DNA of 64,000 nucleotides. It comes from Streptomyces scabiei 87.22 (lineage in GTDB: Bacteria; Actinomycetota; Actinomycetes; Streptomycetales; Streptomycetaceae). A model generated the notes under the pieces. That model made no database searches and was not told where the DNA came from. It saw only the letters and a program-made list of their open reading frames with translations. The position numbers were made by a program, and so were the translations under genes. Positions 31,111 through 41,065 of this stretch are shown here, piece after piece. The DNA lies in NCBI RefSeq assembly GCF_000091305.1, contig NC_013929.1, positions 8,494,001 through 8,558,000 of the forward strand, read 5' to 3'. How positions within the stretch are numbered: the first letter of the stretch is position 1; each line of letters opens with the position of its first letter.

Positions 31111-34008
31111 GTGTCCCGTTTCTCCCGCAGACAGTTCTGTGCGACCGCGGCCGCGGTGACGCTGGCACCCACGGGGACCTTGTGGGCCGGGGCCAAGAGC
31201 GCTGCCGCCTCTTCGTCGACCGGGCTGGACAGCGCCTTCGTCCGGCGGTTCGCTCACCCGCCTGCGAATGCCCGGCCGAAGATCCGCTACTGGTGGCCGT
31301 GCGGAGAGATCGCGGCGGAAACCATCGACGCGGAGATCGAGGCGATCGCAGGCCGAGGTTTCGGCGCAGTCGAGATCCAGTGCATCGTCACCGCCGACGC
31401 TCAGCAGTACGGCTGGGGCAGCGCTGTGCTCACCGAGCGCCTGGAGCAGGCGGTCGCCGCCGGTCACAGGCACGGGGTGCGCATCGATCTCACCGTGGGC
31501 CCGGCCTGGCCGCTGGTGGCCCCCGGGCTGTCGCCGGACAGCCCGGAAGCAGCCCAGGAGATCGCCTACGGGCGTGCGGTCCTTGCGGGCGGCGAAGCAT
31601 ACGACGGGCCCGTGCCGGCGGCCCCGCAGCCGCACGCGGGCGTCACCGAGCAAACCCTGATAGCGGTCCAGGCGTTTCGCTGCGCGGGCCCAACCGACGC
31701 GAAGCCCGTACTGCTCGAGCGGGCTTCCCGGATCGACCTCACAGGACGGGTGAGCGACGGCACCCTCGCCTGGACCGCCCCAGCGGATGGGCAGTGGCTG
31801 CTGTTCGCGTTCTGGCAGCGCGGCACCGGCCAGGCCGCCGTCGTCGGCCAGGCCGCCACGACAGAGGCGGCGTATGTCGTCGACCACTTCAGTGCCGCCG
31901 GTACCCGGGCAGTAACCAGCTACTGGGACGAGCGCGTCCTGACGCCCCGCCTGCGCAGTCTGCTGCAGGACAACGGAGGGGATCTCTTCGAAGATTCCCT
32001 GGAGTTGGACTCCGCCCAGCACTGGTCCCGGGAACTTCCGGCGCGCTTCAAGAAGCTGCGCGGCTACTCCTTGATCGACAACCTGCCGGTGCTGTTCATC
32101 GACCGGATCCACCGGCAGTACACGAGCGTGACACCCGACGACACCCCGGACTTCGCGTTCACCGACGACAGTGGCGCCCGCGTCCGCGACGACTACTATC
32201 ACACGCTCACGGACCTGTACATCAGTGAGCACGTCGAGCCACTGAAGTCCTGGGCGCACGCCATGGGCCTGAGACTGCGGGCCCAGCCCTACGGCACCAC
32301 CACCGACGTTCCCACGATCGGCGCGGCCCTCGACATCAACGAGACCGAGTCGCTCGGCGCGGCGCCCGACTACACCGACGAGCCATACCGATGGCTCTCG
32401 TCCGGTGCGGTGCACCTGTCCGGGCAGCGCGTCTTCTCGCTCGAAGGCTGCGCGATCTACGGCGAGGCGTACGCGCAGACCTGGCCGCAGATGCTCAAGC
32501 ACTTCAACGCCGCCTTCGCCCACGGTGTCAACCAGGTCGTCTATCACGGCTTCGCCACCGAGGCGGGCCTGGGAACCACCTGGCCCGGCTTCTCACCGTT
32601 CACCCTCCAGGGCGGCAACGGTTTCTCCGAGGCATGGGGGCCGCGCCAGCCCACGTGGAACGACACCGGCAAGATCGTCGACTGGACTGCGCGCACGCAG
32701 TTCGCCCTGCGCCAGGGCAGGCCTTCGGTGGACTTGGTCGTCTACCGCCACGCCTACGGGACCGGCATGCGCATCCCGGCCGGGCTGGACGGCTTCACTT
32801 ACGACTTCGCCGGCCCGGCACAACTCGACGGAACCCGCGTACGTGACCGGCGCCTTGCCCCGGAAGGACCCGCCTATCGTGCGCTGATCCTCGACCGCCA
32901 GCCCACGTTGCCCATAGCCACCGCCCGACTGCTGCTGTCGCACGCCCGCAGCGGCCTGCCCGTAGTGATCGTCGGTGCGCCGCCGACCCGCACGCCTGGC
33001 GCCCACCGGGCGGCACAGCAGGATGCGGCACTGGCCGAGTTGATGGACCTGTTGCTCAAGCAGGCCTCGGTACGCCACGTCGCCGAACCGAGCGGGTTGC
33101 CCGCCGTCTTCGAGGTGCTCGGCATCCGTCCCGCAGCGGACACGCGCGTCGCTCCCGCCGTGCTCGCCCTGCGTCGCACACTGTCGCGAGGCGCGCTGTA
33201 TCACCTGCACAACTCCTCGGAAAGAGCCGTGTCCGAGGAGGTCGCCCTGGAGGGCCGAGGCACCCCCTACGAACTGGATGCCTGGACGGGCACGGTCACC
33301 TCAGTCGCCCAGTACCGAACAGAACGCGGGCGGATCACAGTCCCGGTGCGGCTCGCACCCGGCGAATCCACCATCATCGTTCTCGTACCGGGCAGTGCCC
33401 GTCATGTGGTCGCCACCACGGGCGGAGAGGTCGTGACGGCGCCCGGTGGCGGTCTGCTCCTGCGGGGCTCAACGGCTGGTTCGTACACCGTGAAGCTTGA
33501 CGACGGCTCCGAACGGAGGGTGACCGTTCCTCCCACCGGGGCAGCCCAGGAGCTGAACGTGTGGGAGCTCTCCGTCGAGGACTGGCACCGAGGCCCGGAC
33601 GGCAAGCTCGAAGTCAGCGAGCACGAGCATCACCTGAACCGCCTTGCACCCTGGTCCGCCATCCCCGGCCTTGAGGACGTCTCCGGGGTCGGCACCTATC
33701 GCACCACGGTACGGCTCGTGCGGTTGGACGGGGCCTACCTCGACCTCGGACAGGTCACCGACACCTTCGAGGTGACGGTCAACGGCACGACGCTGCCACC
33801 GTCCGACCAGGTCGGCCGGCGGATCGATCTCAGTGGCTACGTGAAGCAAGGAGACAACAGCATCACGGTCCGGGTGGCGACACCGCTGCGCAATCGCCTT
33901 CGGGTCACGGAAGGCTTCCCGGGTCAGGCCGAGAAGCCCCGGCAGCAATACGGCCTCATGGGGCCGGTCCGTATCGCGCCGTACCGCCAGGTACCGATCC
34001 CGGAATGA
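31111..34008 (+). CDS. GH106-family glycoside hydrolase (alpha-L-rhamnosidase type), Tat-exported
   Basis: GTG 31111 with TGGAG upstream gives 965 residues. The twin-arginine signal SRRQFCATAAAVTLA predicts folded export by Tat. The body follows GH106: the opening PANARPKIRYWWPCGEIAAE, VEIQCIVTADAQQYGWG, then TVGPAWPLVAPGLSPDSPEA and the later GYSLIDNLPVLF and QRVFSLEGCAIYGEAY segments. The C-terminus is a beta-sandwich with GVGTYRTTVRL and VNGTTLPPSDQVGRRIDLSG. GH106 enzymes release rhamnose from rhamnogalacturonan or plant glycosides. The catalytic Glu residues were not assigned. An SDR follows after 55 bp. Confidence 0.85.
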   Translation: MSRFSRRQFCATAAAVTLAPTGTLWAGAKSAAASSSTGLDSAFVRRFAHPPANARPKIRYWWPCGEIAAETIDAEIEAIAGRGFGAVEIQCIVTADAQQYGWGSAVLTERLEQAVAAGHRHGVRIDLTVGPAWPLVAPGLSPDSPEAAQEIAYGRAVLAGGEAYDGPVPAAPQPHAGVTEQTLIAVQAFRCAGPTDAKPVLLERASRIDLTGRVSDGTLAWTAPADGQWLLFAFWQRGTGQAAVVGQAATTEAAYVVDHFSAAGTRAVTSYWDERVLTPRLRSLLQDNGGDLFEDSLELDSAQHWSRELPARFKKLRGYSLIDNLPVLFIDRIHRQYTSVTPDDTPDFAFTDDSGARVRDDYYHTLTDLYISEHVEPLKSWAHAMGLRLRAQPYGTTTDVPTIGAALDINETESLGAAPDYTDEPYRWLSSGAVHLSGQRVFSLEGCAIYGEAYAQTWPQMLKHFNAAFAHGVNQVVYHGFATEAGLGTTWPGFSPFTLQGGNGFSEAWGPRQPTWNDTGKIVDWTARTQFALRQGRPSVDLVVYRHAYGTGMRIPAGLDGFTYDFAGPAQLDGTRVRDRRLAPEGPAYRALILDRQPTLPIATARLLLSHARSGLPVVIVGAPPTRTPGAHRAAQQDAALAELMDLLLKQASVRHVAEPSGLPAVFEVLGIRPAADTRVAPAVLALRRTLSRGALYHLHNSSERAVSEEVALEGRGTPYELDAWTGTVTSVAQYRTERGRITVPVRLAPGESTIIVLVPGSARHVVATTGGEVVTAPGGGLLLRGSTAGSYTVKLDDGSERRVTVPPTGAAQELNVWELSVEDWHRGPDGKLEVSEHEHHLNRLAPWSAIPGLEDVSGVGTYRTTVRLVRLDGAYLDLGQVTDTFEVTVNGTTLPPSDQVGRRIDLSGYVKQGDNSITVRVATPLRNRLRVTEGFPGQAEKPRQQYGLMGPVRIAPYRQVPIPE

Positions 34009-34063
34009 GCGGGCGGCGATTCGCGGCCAGGGCAAGCGCACCGTCGAGACCTGGAGGAACCTC

Positions 34064-34834
34064 ATGGAACGACTCAGCAGCAGACGCGTGTTCGTCACCG
34101 GAGCCGCTTCGGGCATCGGACGCTCGACGACGTTGAGGCTGCTCGAGGAAGGAGCGGCGGTCGTCGCGACGGACATCGAGGAAGAGGGGCTCAGCGGGAC
34201 CGCCGGCCTGGCCGCGAAGGCCGGCACCGGCGAGCGGCTCGTCACCGCGGCGCTGGACGTGGCGGACGCGGACGCGGTCGTCGACGTCGTGGGTGAAACG
34301 ATTGCCACCCTCGGCGGGCTCGACGCGCTCGTGAACATCGCCGGCATGCTGCGCGGAGCGCATACACACCAGTGCTCGCTCGAGCTGTGGAACCGCGTCC
34401 TTGCCGTGAACCTCACGGGCACGTTCCTGGTCACCCGGGCCGCGTTGCCCGCGCTGCTGGAGACGGGTAACGGCGTCGTGGTCAACTTCAGCTCCACGTC
34501 AGCCCAGTTCGCCCATCCGTTCCTGGCCGCGTACTCCGCCAGCAAGGGCGGGATCCTGTCCTTCACGCACAGCATCGCCCAGGAGTACGCCAAGCAGGGC
34601 TTGCGCGCGGTAAACATCTGCCCTGGCGGCATCGTCAGCGCCATGACCGAGAACTTCGCGTCACTGGTGCCGGAGGACACCGACTGGAGCCTCTTCGCGA
34701 AGCTCACTCCCGCAGTCCGGGAGCGCTACGGGTCGCCGGAGGTGGTGGCAGCAGTCGTGGCCACGCTCATCTCCGACGACGGCGCCTTCATCTCCGGCAC
34801 GGAGATCCGTATTGACGGCGGCACCCATCAGTAG
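34064..34834 (+). CDS. Short-chain dehydrogenase/reductase linked to the GH106 gene
   Basis: ATG 34064 follows GGAGG; 256 residues. TGAASGIGRSTTLRLLEEGA (cofactor motif), NIAGMLRG, catalytic Ser in NFSSTSAQ and YSASKGGILSFTHS with Y-x-x-x-K, then CPGGIVSAM. Position 55 bp after a rhamnosidase-family gene suggests a sugar or sugar-acid dehydrogenase, for instance of rhamnose, but the substrate is inferred only. Its stop overlaps the convergent GH35-like gene by 7 bp. Confidence 0.9.
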   Translation: MERLSSRRVFVTGAASGIGRSTTLRLLEEGAAVVATDIEEEGLSGTAGLAAKAGTGERLVTAALDVADADAVVDVVGETIATLGGLDALVNIAGMLRGAHTHQCSLELWNRVLAVNLTGTFLVTRAALPALLETGNGVVVNFSSTSAQFAHPFLAAYSASKGGILSFTHSIAQEYAKQGLRAVNICPGGIVSAMTENFASLVPEDTDWSLFAKLTPAVRERYGSPEVVAAVVATLISDDGAFISGTEIRIDGGTHQ

Positions 34835-36441
34835 TCCGGGGCGGCGGTGCCCCTCGGCGCCCCGGGGAAGTACAGCGAGAACCTCACCACCCCTGACGGG
34901 ATCCCGCTGGTCGCCATGAAACCGTGCATCGGGGCCGGGTGCTCCGCGATCCTGATGCCGGTGCCGGACAACGTCTCGTCACCATTGAGGCGCCTTCGCG
35001 GACGGAGCCGGCCCGTGCCTGCCACGAGTTCGTCCGCCTGCAAGATGGCCACCGGCCGGCCGTCCGGCGAGCGCGGGCAGACCGTGAAGTTGTCGCCGAC
35101 GGCGATGAACACGTCGTCGTCGAACTGCAGCAGGAGCCCATAGCCGAACCGCTCGCCGTTGCCGTGTTCCGGATAGGCCCTGATCACGAACTCGTACTTG
35201 CCGAGGGCGAACGTCTCCTCCTTGGAGGCCGGGACCCGGAAGCCGCGCACGCGCCCTCGCGGCTGTGCGGCAAGGATGTCGTTCTCCAGCGCCGCGAGCT
35301 GCGCATAGATACGGCGCAGCTCCACCGTGCGGTCATCGTCGAGGGAGTCGAAGCCGAACGGCGAGACCCCGATGGCACCGTACTGTCCGATGGCGAGGAA
35401 GCTGTGCGAGACCCCGTGGCAGTCGGCGCGCATCTCGGGCACGAACAAGGTGGTGTTCGTGTCCGCGTAGCGCTTGAACGGGATGTCGAAGTCGCCGAAG
35501 TACACGTCTGGGGCGAGGAACGCGAGCGAGGGAGCGGCCAGCTTCCAGGCAGCGCTGACATGCGGTAGTGGCCCCCCACTGGGGAACACCCCCGGCGCGC
35601 TGCCGCCGGCGACGGCGATGTTCGCGGACTCCGATCCGTTCGGCACGCTCGAGTCCAGCCAGGCGTTGGCGAACAGCGGGATGTCGTAGCGGGCCAGGCC
35701 TGCGGCGGCGACGTGCTCGATGTAGCAGGCGTAGTGCCAGGCCATGAACAACTCGGCCTTCCGGTCGGAGTCGCCCGTCAGGAGGTCCCACGTCGGGGTG
35801 GACGGCTCGTCCGGGGCCTGGACGTACGGGGAGGCTCCGTTGCGCAGTGCTTCCGCAAGGGCTGCCGGAACGGGAGCCGCCCATGCGGCTGCCGCGTCCG
35901 CTCCGTAGGAGCGCGGTGCCCCGAGCAGCCCGACCTCGTTCTCGACCTGCACCATGATCACGGTCTTCTCGCGGCCGTCGACGCGTGCGAGGTGCTCCAT
36001 GAAGGCCGCGAAAGCGGCCGCGTCGGCGTCGCGGTTGTTCGTGGAGAACGGGCTGAGGTTGTCCAGCGGATCGCCGGCCTCGTCGACCTGCAGCGGAAAA
36101 CGGACCGGATCGAGCTTGACCCAGGCCGGCACGTAGCTCGACGAAGCGTTCTTCCAGCTGCCGAACCAGAGAAGCACCAGCTTGAGCTCGTGGTCGCGCG
36201 CACCGGAGAGCATGGCGTCGACCAAGTGAAAGTCGAACTCTCCCTCCGTCGGTTCCACAAGCTCCCAACTGACCGGTGCAAGAACGGTGTTGACCGCTGC
36301 GTCCGCACACCGCTTCCACACGGGTTCCAGGTAGTCGGCGTGGGACGAGGTGGAGTTGTGGACCTCGATGCCGCGGATCAGGTACGGCGTACCGCCGACG
36401 ATCAGCTGGCCCGTGGCCTGGTCTATGCCGTGGTGTTGCAA
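34828..36441 (-). CDS. GH35-like beta-galactosidase (DUF5597 architecture)
   Basis: A TTG at 36441 with GGGAG upstream gives 537 residues. An ATG 11 bp upstream is out of frame. The (beta/alpha)8 domain shows IRGIEVHNSTSSHADYLEPV and PVSWELVEPTEGEFDF. The acid/base Glu lies in MVQVENEVGLLG and the nucleophile probably in FVPEMRADCHG. A beta-domain follows (DUF5597-like), ending with RFSLYFPGAPRG. No signal peptide, so it works on imported galactosides. It is the last gene of the minus-strand operon that begins with the binding protein at 44402. Convergent with the SDR. Confidence 0.85.
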   Translation of the reverse strand: MQHHGIDQATGQLIVGGTPYLIRGIEVHNSTSSHADYLEPVWKRCADAAVNTVLAPVSWELVEPTEGEFDFHLVDAMLSGARDHELKLVLLWFGSWKNASSSYVPAWVKLDPVRFPLQVDEAGDPLDNLSPFSTNNRDADAAAFAAFMEHLARVDGREKTVIMVQVENEVGLLGAPRSYGADAAAAWAAPVPAALAEALRNGASPYVQAPDEPSTPTWDLLTGDSDRKAELFMAWHYACYIEHVAAAGLARYDIPLFANAWLDSSVPNGSESANIAVAGGSAPGVFPSGGPLPHVSAAWKLAAPSLAFLAPDVYFGDFDIPFKRYADTNTTLFVPEMRADCHGVSHSFLAIGQYGAIGVSPFGFDSLDDDRTVELRRIYAQLAALENDILAAQPRGRVRGFRVPASKEETFALGKYEFVIRAYPEHGNGERFGYGLLLQFDDDVFIAVGDNFTVCPRSPDGRPVAILQADELVAGTGRLRPRRRLNGDETLSGTGIRIAEHPAPMHGFMATSGIPSGVVRFSLYFPGAPRGTAAPDY

Positions 36442-36641
36442 GGGGCTCCCATCGATGTCTTCCGGTTGAGCGGTGTCTTCGGGCGAGGGCGGCGGACGGC
36501 GCCAGGTCGCTGCCGGCGCTCTCAGCCATCGCCGTCCCAGGGGTGCGGCGCGATGCCGGATAGTTGGCCAGGCGAAGGCCCGTGGGGAGCGGTGTCAGGT
36601 CCGCTCCCCACGGGCTGCTGGCGGGGCGGCGGTCTCGCGTG

Positions 36642-39059
36642 TCACGTTCCCGTCGTAGGAGCGGTCCGTGCAGAGTGGGTCAGGTACACCCTCCGTCGCG
36701 TGACGTCCACGGTGTCACCGACGACGTCCAGGCGACCGCGCAGGCGAAGGTCACTCGACGACGAGCCGACCGAGATCCACATCGGGCCCGGATCCACGAC
36801 CCATCTGTCGTCCAGGGACAGGTAGGCCAGCAGCGGGAGTTCCAGAGCGAATCTCACCGTCGCCTGATCCCCTGGCTGCAGTTCGAGGCGATGGAACCCC
36901 GCGAGCTGGAGCGCCGGCCTCGACACGCCGGGCGCATCGTCCTCGACGTAGAGCTGCATGAGTTCTACGCCTGGGCGGTCGCCCGTGTTCGTGACGGTCG
37001 CGGTGACCTCGACGGTGCGGTCGGGTGCGATCGACGTGCTGCTCAGCTGGAGGTCGGAGTAGACGAATTCGGTATACGTCAGGCCGTGCCCGAACGGGTA
37101 GAGCGGTGCCGCGGACTCGTCCACGTATCCGCCGTGCGGATCGCCTTCCCGACGGCGGTATCCGCTGCCGAACCGCTGGCCCGCATGGAGGGGGACCTGA
37201 CCGCTGGAGCGGGGGATCGTGTACGGCAGGCGGCCCTGCGGCTCGGCCGTGCCGCTGAGGATCTCCGCGACGGCAGGTGTGCCGAACTGCGAGCCGTAGT
37301 ACCCGAGCAGGATGGCGTCGAGCTCGGGCTCGACGTCACCAAGGGCGAGAGGGCGGCCCGAGAAGATCACGCCGACGGTCGTCTTGCCGAGCGCGGCGAT
37401 CTCGTGCACGAGCCGACGCTGTACATCCGGCAGCGTCACATCGGCGGTGTCCGCACCCTCACCCTCCGTCCGTTCACCGAAGAACCATCGCGCCACGCCG
37501 CCCAGTGCCAGGACCACGACATCCGCATCACGCGCGACGTCGACTGCCGCGCCGATCCCCTCGGCCCCGTCGGTGACTCCGCATCCAGTTGCGACGAGGA
37601 TTTCGGAGTCGGGTAGCGCGGCTTGGAGGGCGTCCGCCAGGGAGACCGCTTCGTAGCGCGACCTCGCGAACTCGTCCTCGCTCATGGCGAGCAGGTCGCC
37701 GATCTCCTCGTGCACGTAGGCGTCGTCGGGGCCGAAGGAGTCGAGGTTTTCGACACCGACCATGGAACTCGTCTTGCCGTTCAGCAGTGCTCGGGTCAGC
37801 TCGATGAAGGAGGGGAAGGTGTACGGGGCGAAGGCCGTGCCCACAGCCTCGGCATGAGGTCCGACGACCGCGATGCGCGGGGCGCCGCTGAGTGGGAGCA
37901 CCCCGTCGTCGTTCTTGAGGAGCGTGACGGACTCGCGCGCAAGACGCAGGGAGAGGTCGCGGCCCTCCTGCGCCACGGACATGATCTCCACCGGGTCGGT
38001 TTCCACGTAGGGGTTCTCGAACAGGCCCAGTTGGAACTTGTGCGTCAGTACGCGGAGGACCGACTCGTCGACGGTCGTTTCGGGAATCTCGCCGTCGCGG
38101 ACGGCCTCGACGAGGTTGTCGCCGTAGCCGAACGGCTCGGGCATTTCCACGTCGATGCCGGCCCGCATGCCGAGCACGCCCGCTTCGCGTGCATCGCGCG
38201 CGGCGCGATGATGGGTCACGAGGTTCTCGATCGACAGCCAGTCCGACACGACGGTGCCGTTGAACCCGAGTTGGTCGCGCAACATCTTGCGGAACACCCG
38301 AGGGTCGGCGGCAGCGGGCACTCCGTCCCAGTCGGCGAGCGAGTTCATGATCGAGCCCAGTCCCGCGAGCTGGATGGCGGCGGCGAAGGGGCGCGCGTAC
38401 ACCTCCCGCAGCTCGCGCGCTCCCATCGGCACGGTCGCCATGTTGAGACCGGCCTCACTCATTGCGTAGCCGAGGAAGTGCTTGCCGGTGGCGATGACCC
38501 CGTCCAGCAGCGACTCGCCTTGAAGATTGCGTACGAAGGACACTCCCAGCGCGCTGACCAGGTATGGATCCTCGCCGTACGTCTCGTGAACTCGGCCCCA
38601 TCGCGCGTCGCGGGCGATGTCGAGCAGCGGCGACAGGGCGTGGTGCAGGCCCACGGATCGCATCTGCCGACGGGTCAGTGCGGCCATCTCGCCCACCCCG
38701 GTGGTGTCCCAGGTGGCCGCGAGGGCGATCGCGGTGGGGAAGGATGTGAAGGTGGGGGCGTTCACACCGTTCAGCGCCTCGATGTGCATGATCGCGGGAA
38801 TGCCCAGGCGGGTGTTCTCGACCAGGTGGCGCTGTACCGCGTTGTTGAGCCGGGCGAGTTCGGCCGCGTTCGCCGGAAAGCCCCCCATGTGCGGTTCGAT
38901 GTAGCCGATGCCATTCGCCAGCTTGGCCGCGGCGACGTCCGGGCGGATGCCTTTGGCGTCGAAGAGCATTGTCGGGATCAGCGACGTCAGCTGCGCGACC
39001 TTTTCGTGCAGGGTCATGCGACCGAGCAACTCGATGGCGCGGGAACGTGCGTCGGTCAT
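36642..39059 (-). CDS. GH3 beta-glucosidase/beta-xylosidase
   Basis: ATG 39059 is preceded by GAAGGA and gives 805 residues. The N-terminal domain shows HIEALNGVNAPTFTSFPTAI, HETYGEDPYLVSALGVSFVR and GKHFLGYAMSEAGLNMA. The nucleophile Asp is in VVSDWLSIE at about residue 270. The second domain includes LARESVTLLKNDDGVLPLSG and PLYPFGHGLTYTEF. The C-terminal fibronectin-like domain closes with DRWVVDPGPMWISVGSSS. This is the full three-domain GH3 form without a signal peptide, so it acts on imported oligosaccharides. It lies 43 bp after the other GH3 gene. Confidence 0.93.
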   Translation of the reverse strand: MTDARSRAIELLGRMTLHEKVAQLTSLIPTMLFDAKGIRPDVAAAKLANGIGYIEPHMGGFPANAAELARLNNAVQRHLVENTRLGIPAIMHIEALNGVNAPTFTSFPTAIALAATWDTTGVGEMAALTRRQMRSVGLHHALSPLLDIARDARWGRVHETYGEDPYLVSALGVSFVRNLQGESLLDGVIATGKHFLGYAMSEAGLNMATVPMGARELREVYARPFAAAIQLAGLGSIMNSLADWDGVPAAADPRVFRKMLRDQLGFNGTVVSDWLSIENLVTHHRAARDAREAGVLGMRAGIDVEMPEPFGYGDNLVEAVRDGEIPETTVDESVLRVLTHKFQLGLFENPYVETDPVEIMSVAQEGRDLSLRLARESVTLLKNDDGVLPLSGAPRIAVVGPHAEAVGTAFAPYTFPSFIELTRALLNGKTSSMVGVENLDSFGPDDAYVHEEIGDLLAMSEDEFARSRYEAVSLADALQAALPDSEILVATGCGVTDGAEGIGAAVDVARDADVVVLALGGVARWFFGERTEGEGADTADVTLPDVQRRLVHEIAALGKTTVGVIFSGRPLALGDVEPELDAILLGYYGSQFGTPAVAEILSGTAEPQGRLPYTIPRSSGQVPLHAGQRFGSGYRRREGDPHGGYVDESAAPLYPFGHGLTYTEFVYSDLQLSSTSIAPDRTVEVTATVTNTGDRPGVELMQLYVEDDAPGVSRPALQLAGFHRLELQPGDQATVRFALELPLLAYLSLDDRWVVDPGPMWISVGSSSSDLRLRGRLDVVGDTVDVTRRRVYLTHSARTAPTTGT

Positions 39060-39102
39060 GACGTGATCCTTCTGTGCGAGTGCGGGTTCCACGAACGGGA
39101 CA

Positions 39103-40938
39103 TCAGATCTCCAGCCCCGATCCCAGGGGGAACAGCGGGTCGGCGGTGTCCGCCAGCGCGTCCGGCGCGGACTCTCGTACGGCCTGCATCGACCGCGGAA
39201 GCTCGACGGGAAGTTTGCCCTCCGGAGCGATGCGGCCGGTGAGGGCGGTGAGCAGAGCGTCATCCGAGACACCGAAGGTGACGGTCAGTCCGGCGAGCGC
39301 GTCGACGAGCGGCGTGAGGATGGCCGGGCGGTCCAAGGCGACATCCACGATCAGCGGGGCGTAGTGGGCGATCCTACGCAGTCGGTGTACGAGGCCGGGG
39401 GGCAGGTCAAGAGACCCCTGGTGGAAATACGACTCCAGGAACAGGTCGTCCCGCGGCTCGAACGGTGCGTCGATGCGCACGATGGCCAGTTCTGCCTCCT
39501 GCGGCGTCGTCACGGGGGTGAACTCCCGGCCGAGGACCTCCGGATCGATCCCCTCCGCGTACAAGCGCGCGCCCACGGCGAGCGGAAGCACTGGCCTTCC
39601 TTCGACCACGGAGTTCTTCAGGACGGTGACGGAACGGGACTGTGTCTCCAGGGCGACCCGCCGGGTCTCGGCGTTGCCCACAACGGCCACGGCGGCATCT
39701 TCGTCGATGAAAGGGTTGTCGAACAGACCGAGCCGGAACTTGATCAGCAGGACGCGGCGCGCCGACTCGTCGATCCTGCTCTCCGGGACGACGCCATCCC
39801 GTACGAGCTCAAGCAGGAGATCCGTGCACTGTTCACCGCCGAACTGGTCCGCGCCGGCATTGAGGATCTTGACCATGCGCTCGCGGGCGTCGAGCTCTTC
39901 AACCCCCCACGCGCGTGCGGGCAGGACCTGGTCCCCGACGTGGTTGTCGTTCACCAGCTCCCAGTCCGTGACGATCAGCCCGTCGAAGCCCAGCCGCTCG
40001 CGCAGCAGCCCGGTGAGGATCTGCTTGTTGTACCCGAACCCGACCTCCTCGATCGGTTCGCCGTCGATCTCAAGACCGACCGGCATGCCGTAGTAGGGCA
40101 TGACCGCGGCGGTGCCGTGCTCGACGGCGGTGACGAACGGACGGAGGTGCTCCTCGAACGCACCACCCGGGTAGACCTGCTCGCGACCGTACGGGAAGTG
40201 CGCATCCTCGCCGTCCAGCTGCGCGCCGCCGCCGGGGAAGTGCTTGGTGACGCAGGCGATGCTCGTTGAGTCGAGCGCCGCGCCCTGGAAACCTTCGAGG
40301 TACGCGCGCGTGTAGGCGACCACGAGATCGGTGTCGGCGCCGAACGTCTGGAGTTGGCGTGCCCAGCGGGGTTCGCTGGCGAGGTCGACCTGAGGATGCA
40401 GTGCCATGCGGATGCCGACGGCGCGGTACTCCTCGCGCACCCGGCGCGCGAACTCGCGCACGGTGTCCGGGTCGCGCAGTGCCGCAAGGCCGAGGGCGTC
40501 GGGCCACTGCGAGAACGGACCTGCAGTGAAGGAAGCCCCGATGTTCTCCAGGAATCCGTGTCGAGGGTCGCTGGAAATCGTGACCGGGATGCCGTGCGGG
40601 GTCTTCTCTGCGAGCCGCTGGATCGCGTTGTGCCACCGTGCGGCTGCCCGAGGGTCTTCGATTCGGTGCGTGTTGAAGTGGCTGATCCCCCTGCCCAGGA
40701 TCACCTCGCTGGTGGGTGACTTGCTGATCGCACCGGGCTCTTCGAGGACGGTGCCTCCCGGGCCCATCTCGATGACTGTGTGGAAGAGCAGACCGACTTT
40801 CTCTTCGAGCGAGAGCCGGGTCAACAGATCTTCCGTGCGTTCCTCGGCGCTGAGCCGCGGGTTCTCGTAGGGCTCCATGCGCCCGTTGCCGTTGAGATCG
40901 CGGAAGGTGGTACTGCCCGATGCAGTCGTCGCAGGCAT
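39103..40938 (-). CDS. GH3-family glycosidase (shorter form)
   Basis: ATG 40938 gives 611 residues. AGGAA lies rather far upstream. It starts with a short lead (FRDLNGNGRMEPYENPRLSA) and then GH3 motifs: SEVILGRGISHFNTHR, VTKHFPGGGAQLDGEDAHFP, and the nucleophile Asp in LIVTDWELVNDNH at about 325. The second domain is compact and ends PLFPLGSGLEI; the fibronectin-like domain is absent. This sub-type occurs in actinobacterial loci for beta-glucosides or xylosides. No signal peptide. It follows the permease genes after 128 bp. Confidence 0.92.
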   Translation of the reverse strand: MPATTASGSTTFRDLNGNGRMEPYENPRLSAEERTEDLLTRLSLEEKVGLLFHTVIEMGPGGTVLEEPGAISKSPTSEVILGRGISHFNTHRIEDPRAAARWHNAIQRLAEKTPHGIPVTISSDPRHGFLENIGASFTAGPFSQWPDALGLAALRDPDTVREFARRVREEYRAVGIRMALHPQVDLASEPRWARQLQTFGADTDLVVAYTRAYLEGFQGAALDSTSIACVTKHFPGGGAQLDGEDAHFPYGREQVYPGGAFEEHLRPFVTAVEHGTAAVMPYYGMPVGLEIDGEPIEEVGFGYNKQILTGLLRERLGFDGLIVTDWELVNDNHVGDQVLPARAWGVEELDARERMVKILNAGADQFGGEQCTDLLLELVRDGVVPESRIDESARRVLLIKFRLGLFDNPFIDEDAAVAVVGNAETRRVALETQSRSVTVLKNSVVEGRPVLPLAVGARLYAEGIDPEVLGREFTPVTTPQEAELAIVRIDAPFEPRDDLFLESYFHQGSLDLPPGLVHRLRRIAHYAPLIVDVALDRPAILTPLVDALAGLTVTFGVSDDALLTALTGRIAPEGKLPVELPRSMQAVRESAPDALADTADPLFPLGSGLEI

Positions 40939-40970
40939 GAGTGGTGGGAGTTCCTCTCGATTTCGTTCCC

Positions 40971-40990
40971 GGGGCCTGGGTGCAGGCCCC
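40971..40990 (-). repeat. Short hairpin between permease and GH3 genes
   Basis: GGGGCCT (40971-40977) pairs with AGGCCCC (40984-40990) around 6 bases, between the permease stop and the GH3 start. It could tune expression of the downstream enzyme genes. Confidence 0.4.
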
Positions 40991-41065
40991 CTCGGGGCGG
41001 TCGGGGCCGTGCACCGTGTCAGTGCACCGGCACATGTCCCGGTCCGGCAGTGCGGTGCGGGCGGG

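Noticed and set aside
31096..32547. Long minus-strand frame (483 codons) across the GH106 gene
   Set aside because: Antisense shadow; no start signal and no recognisable domain.
37623..39242. Long plus-strand frame (539 codons) across the GH3 gene
   Set aside because: Antisense shadow of an unambiguous GH3 gene.
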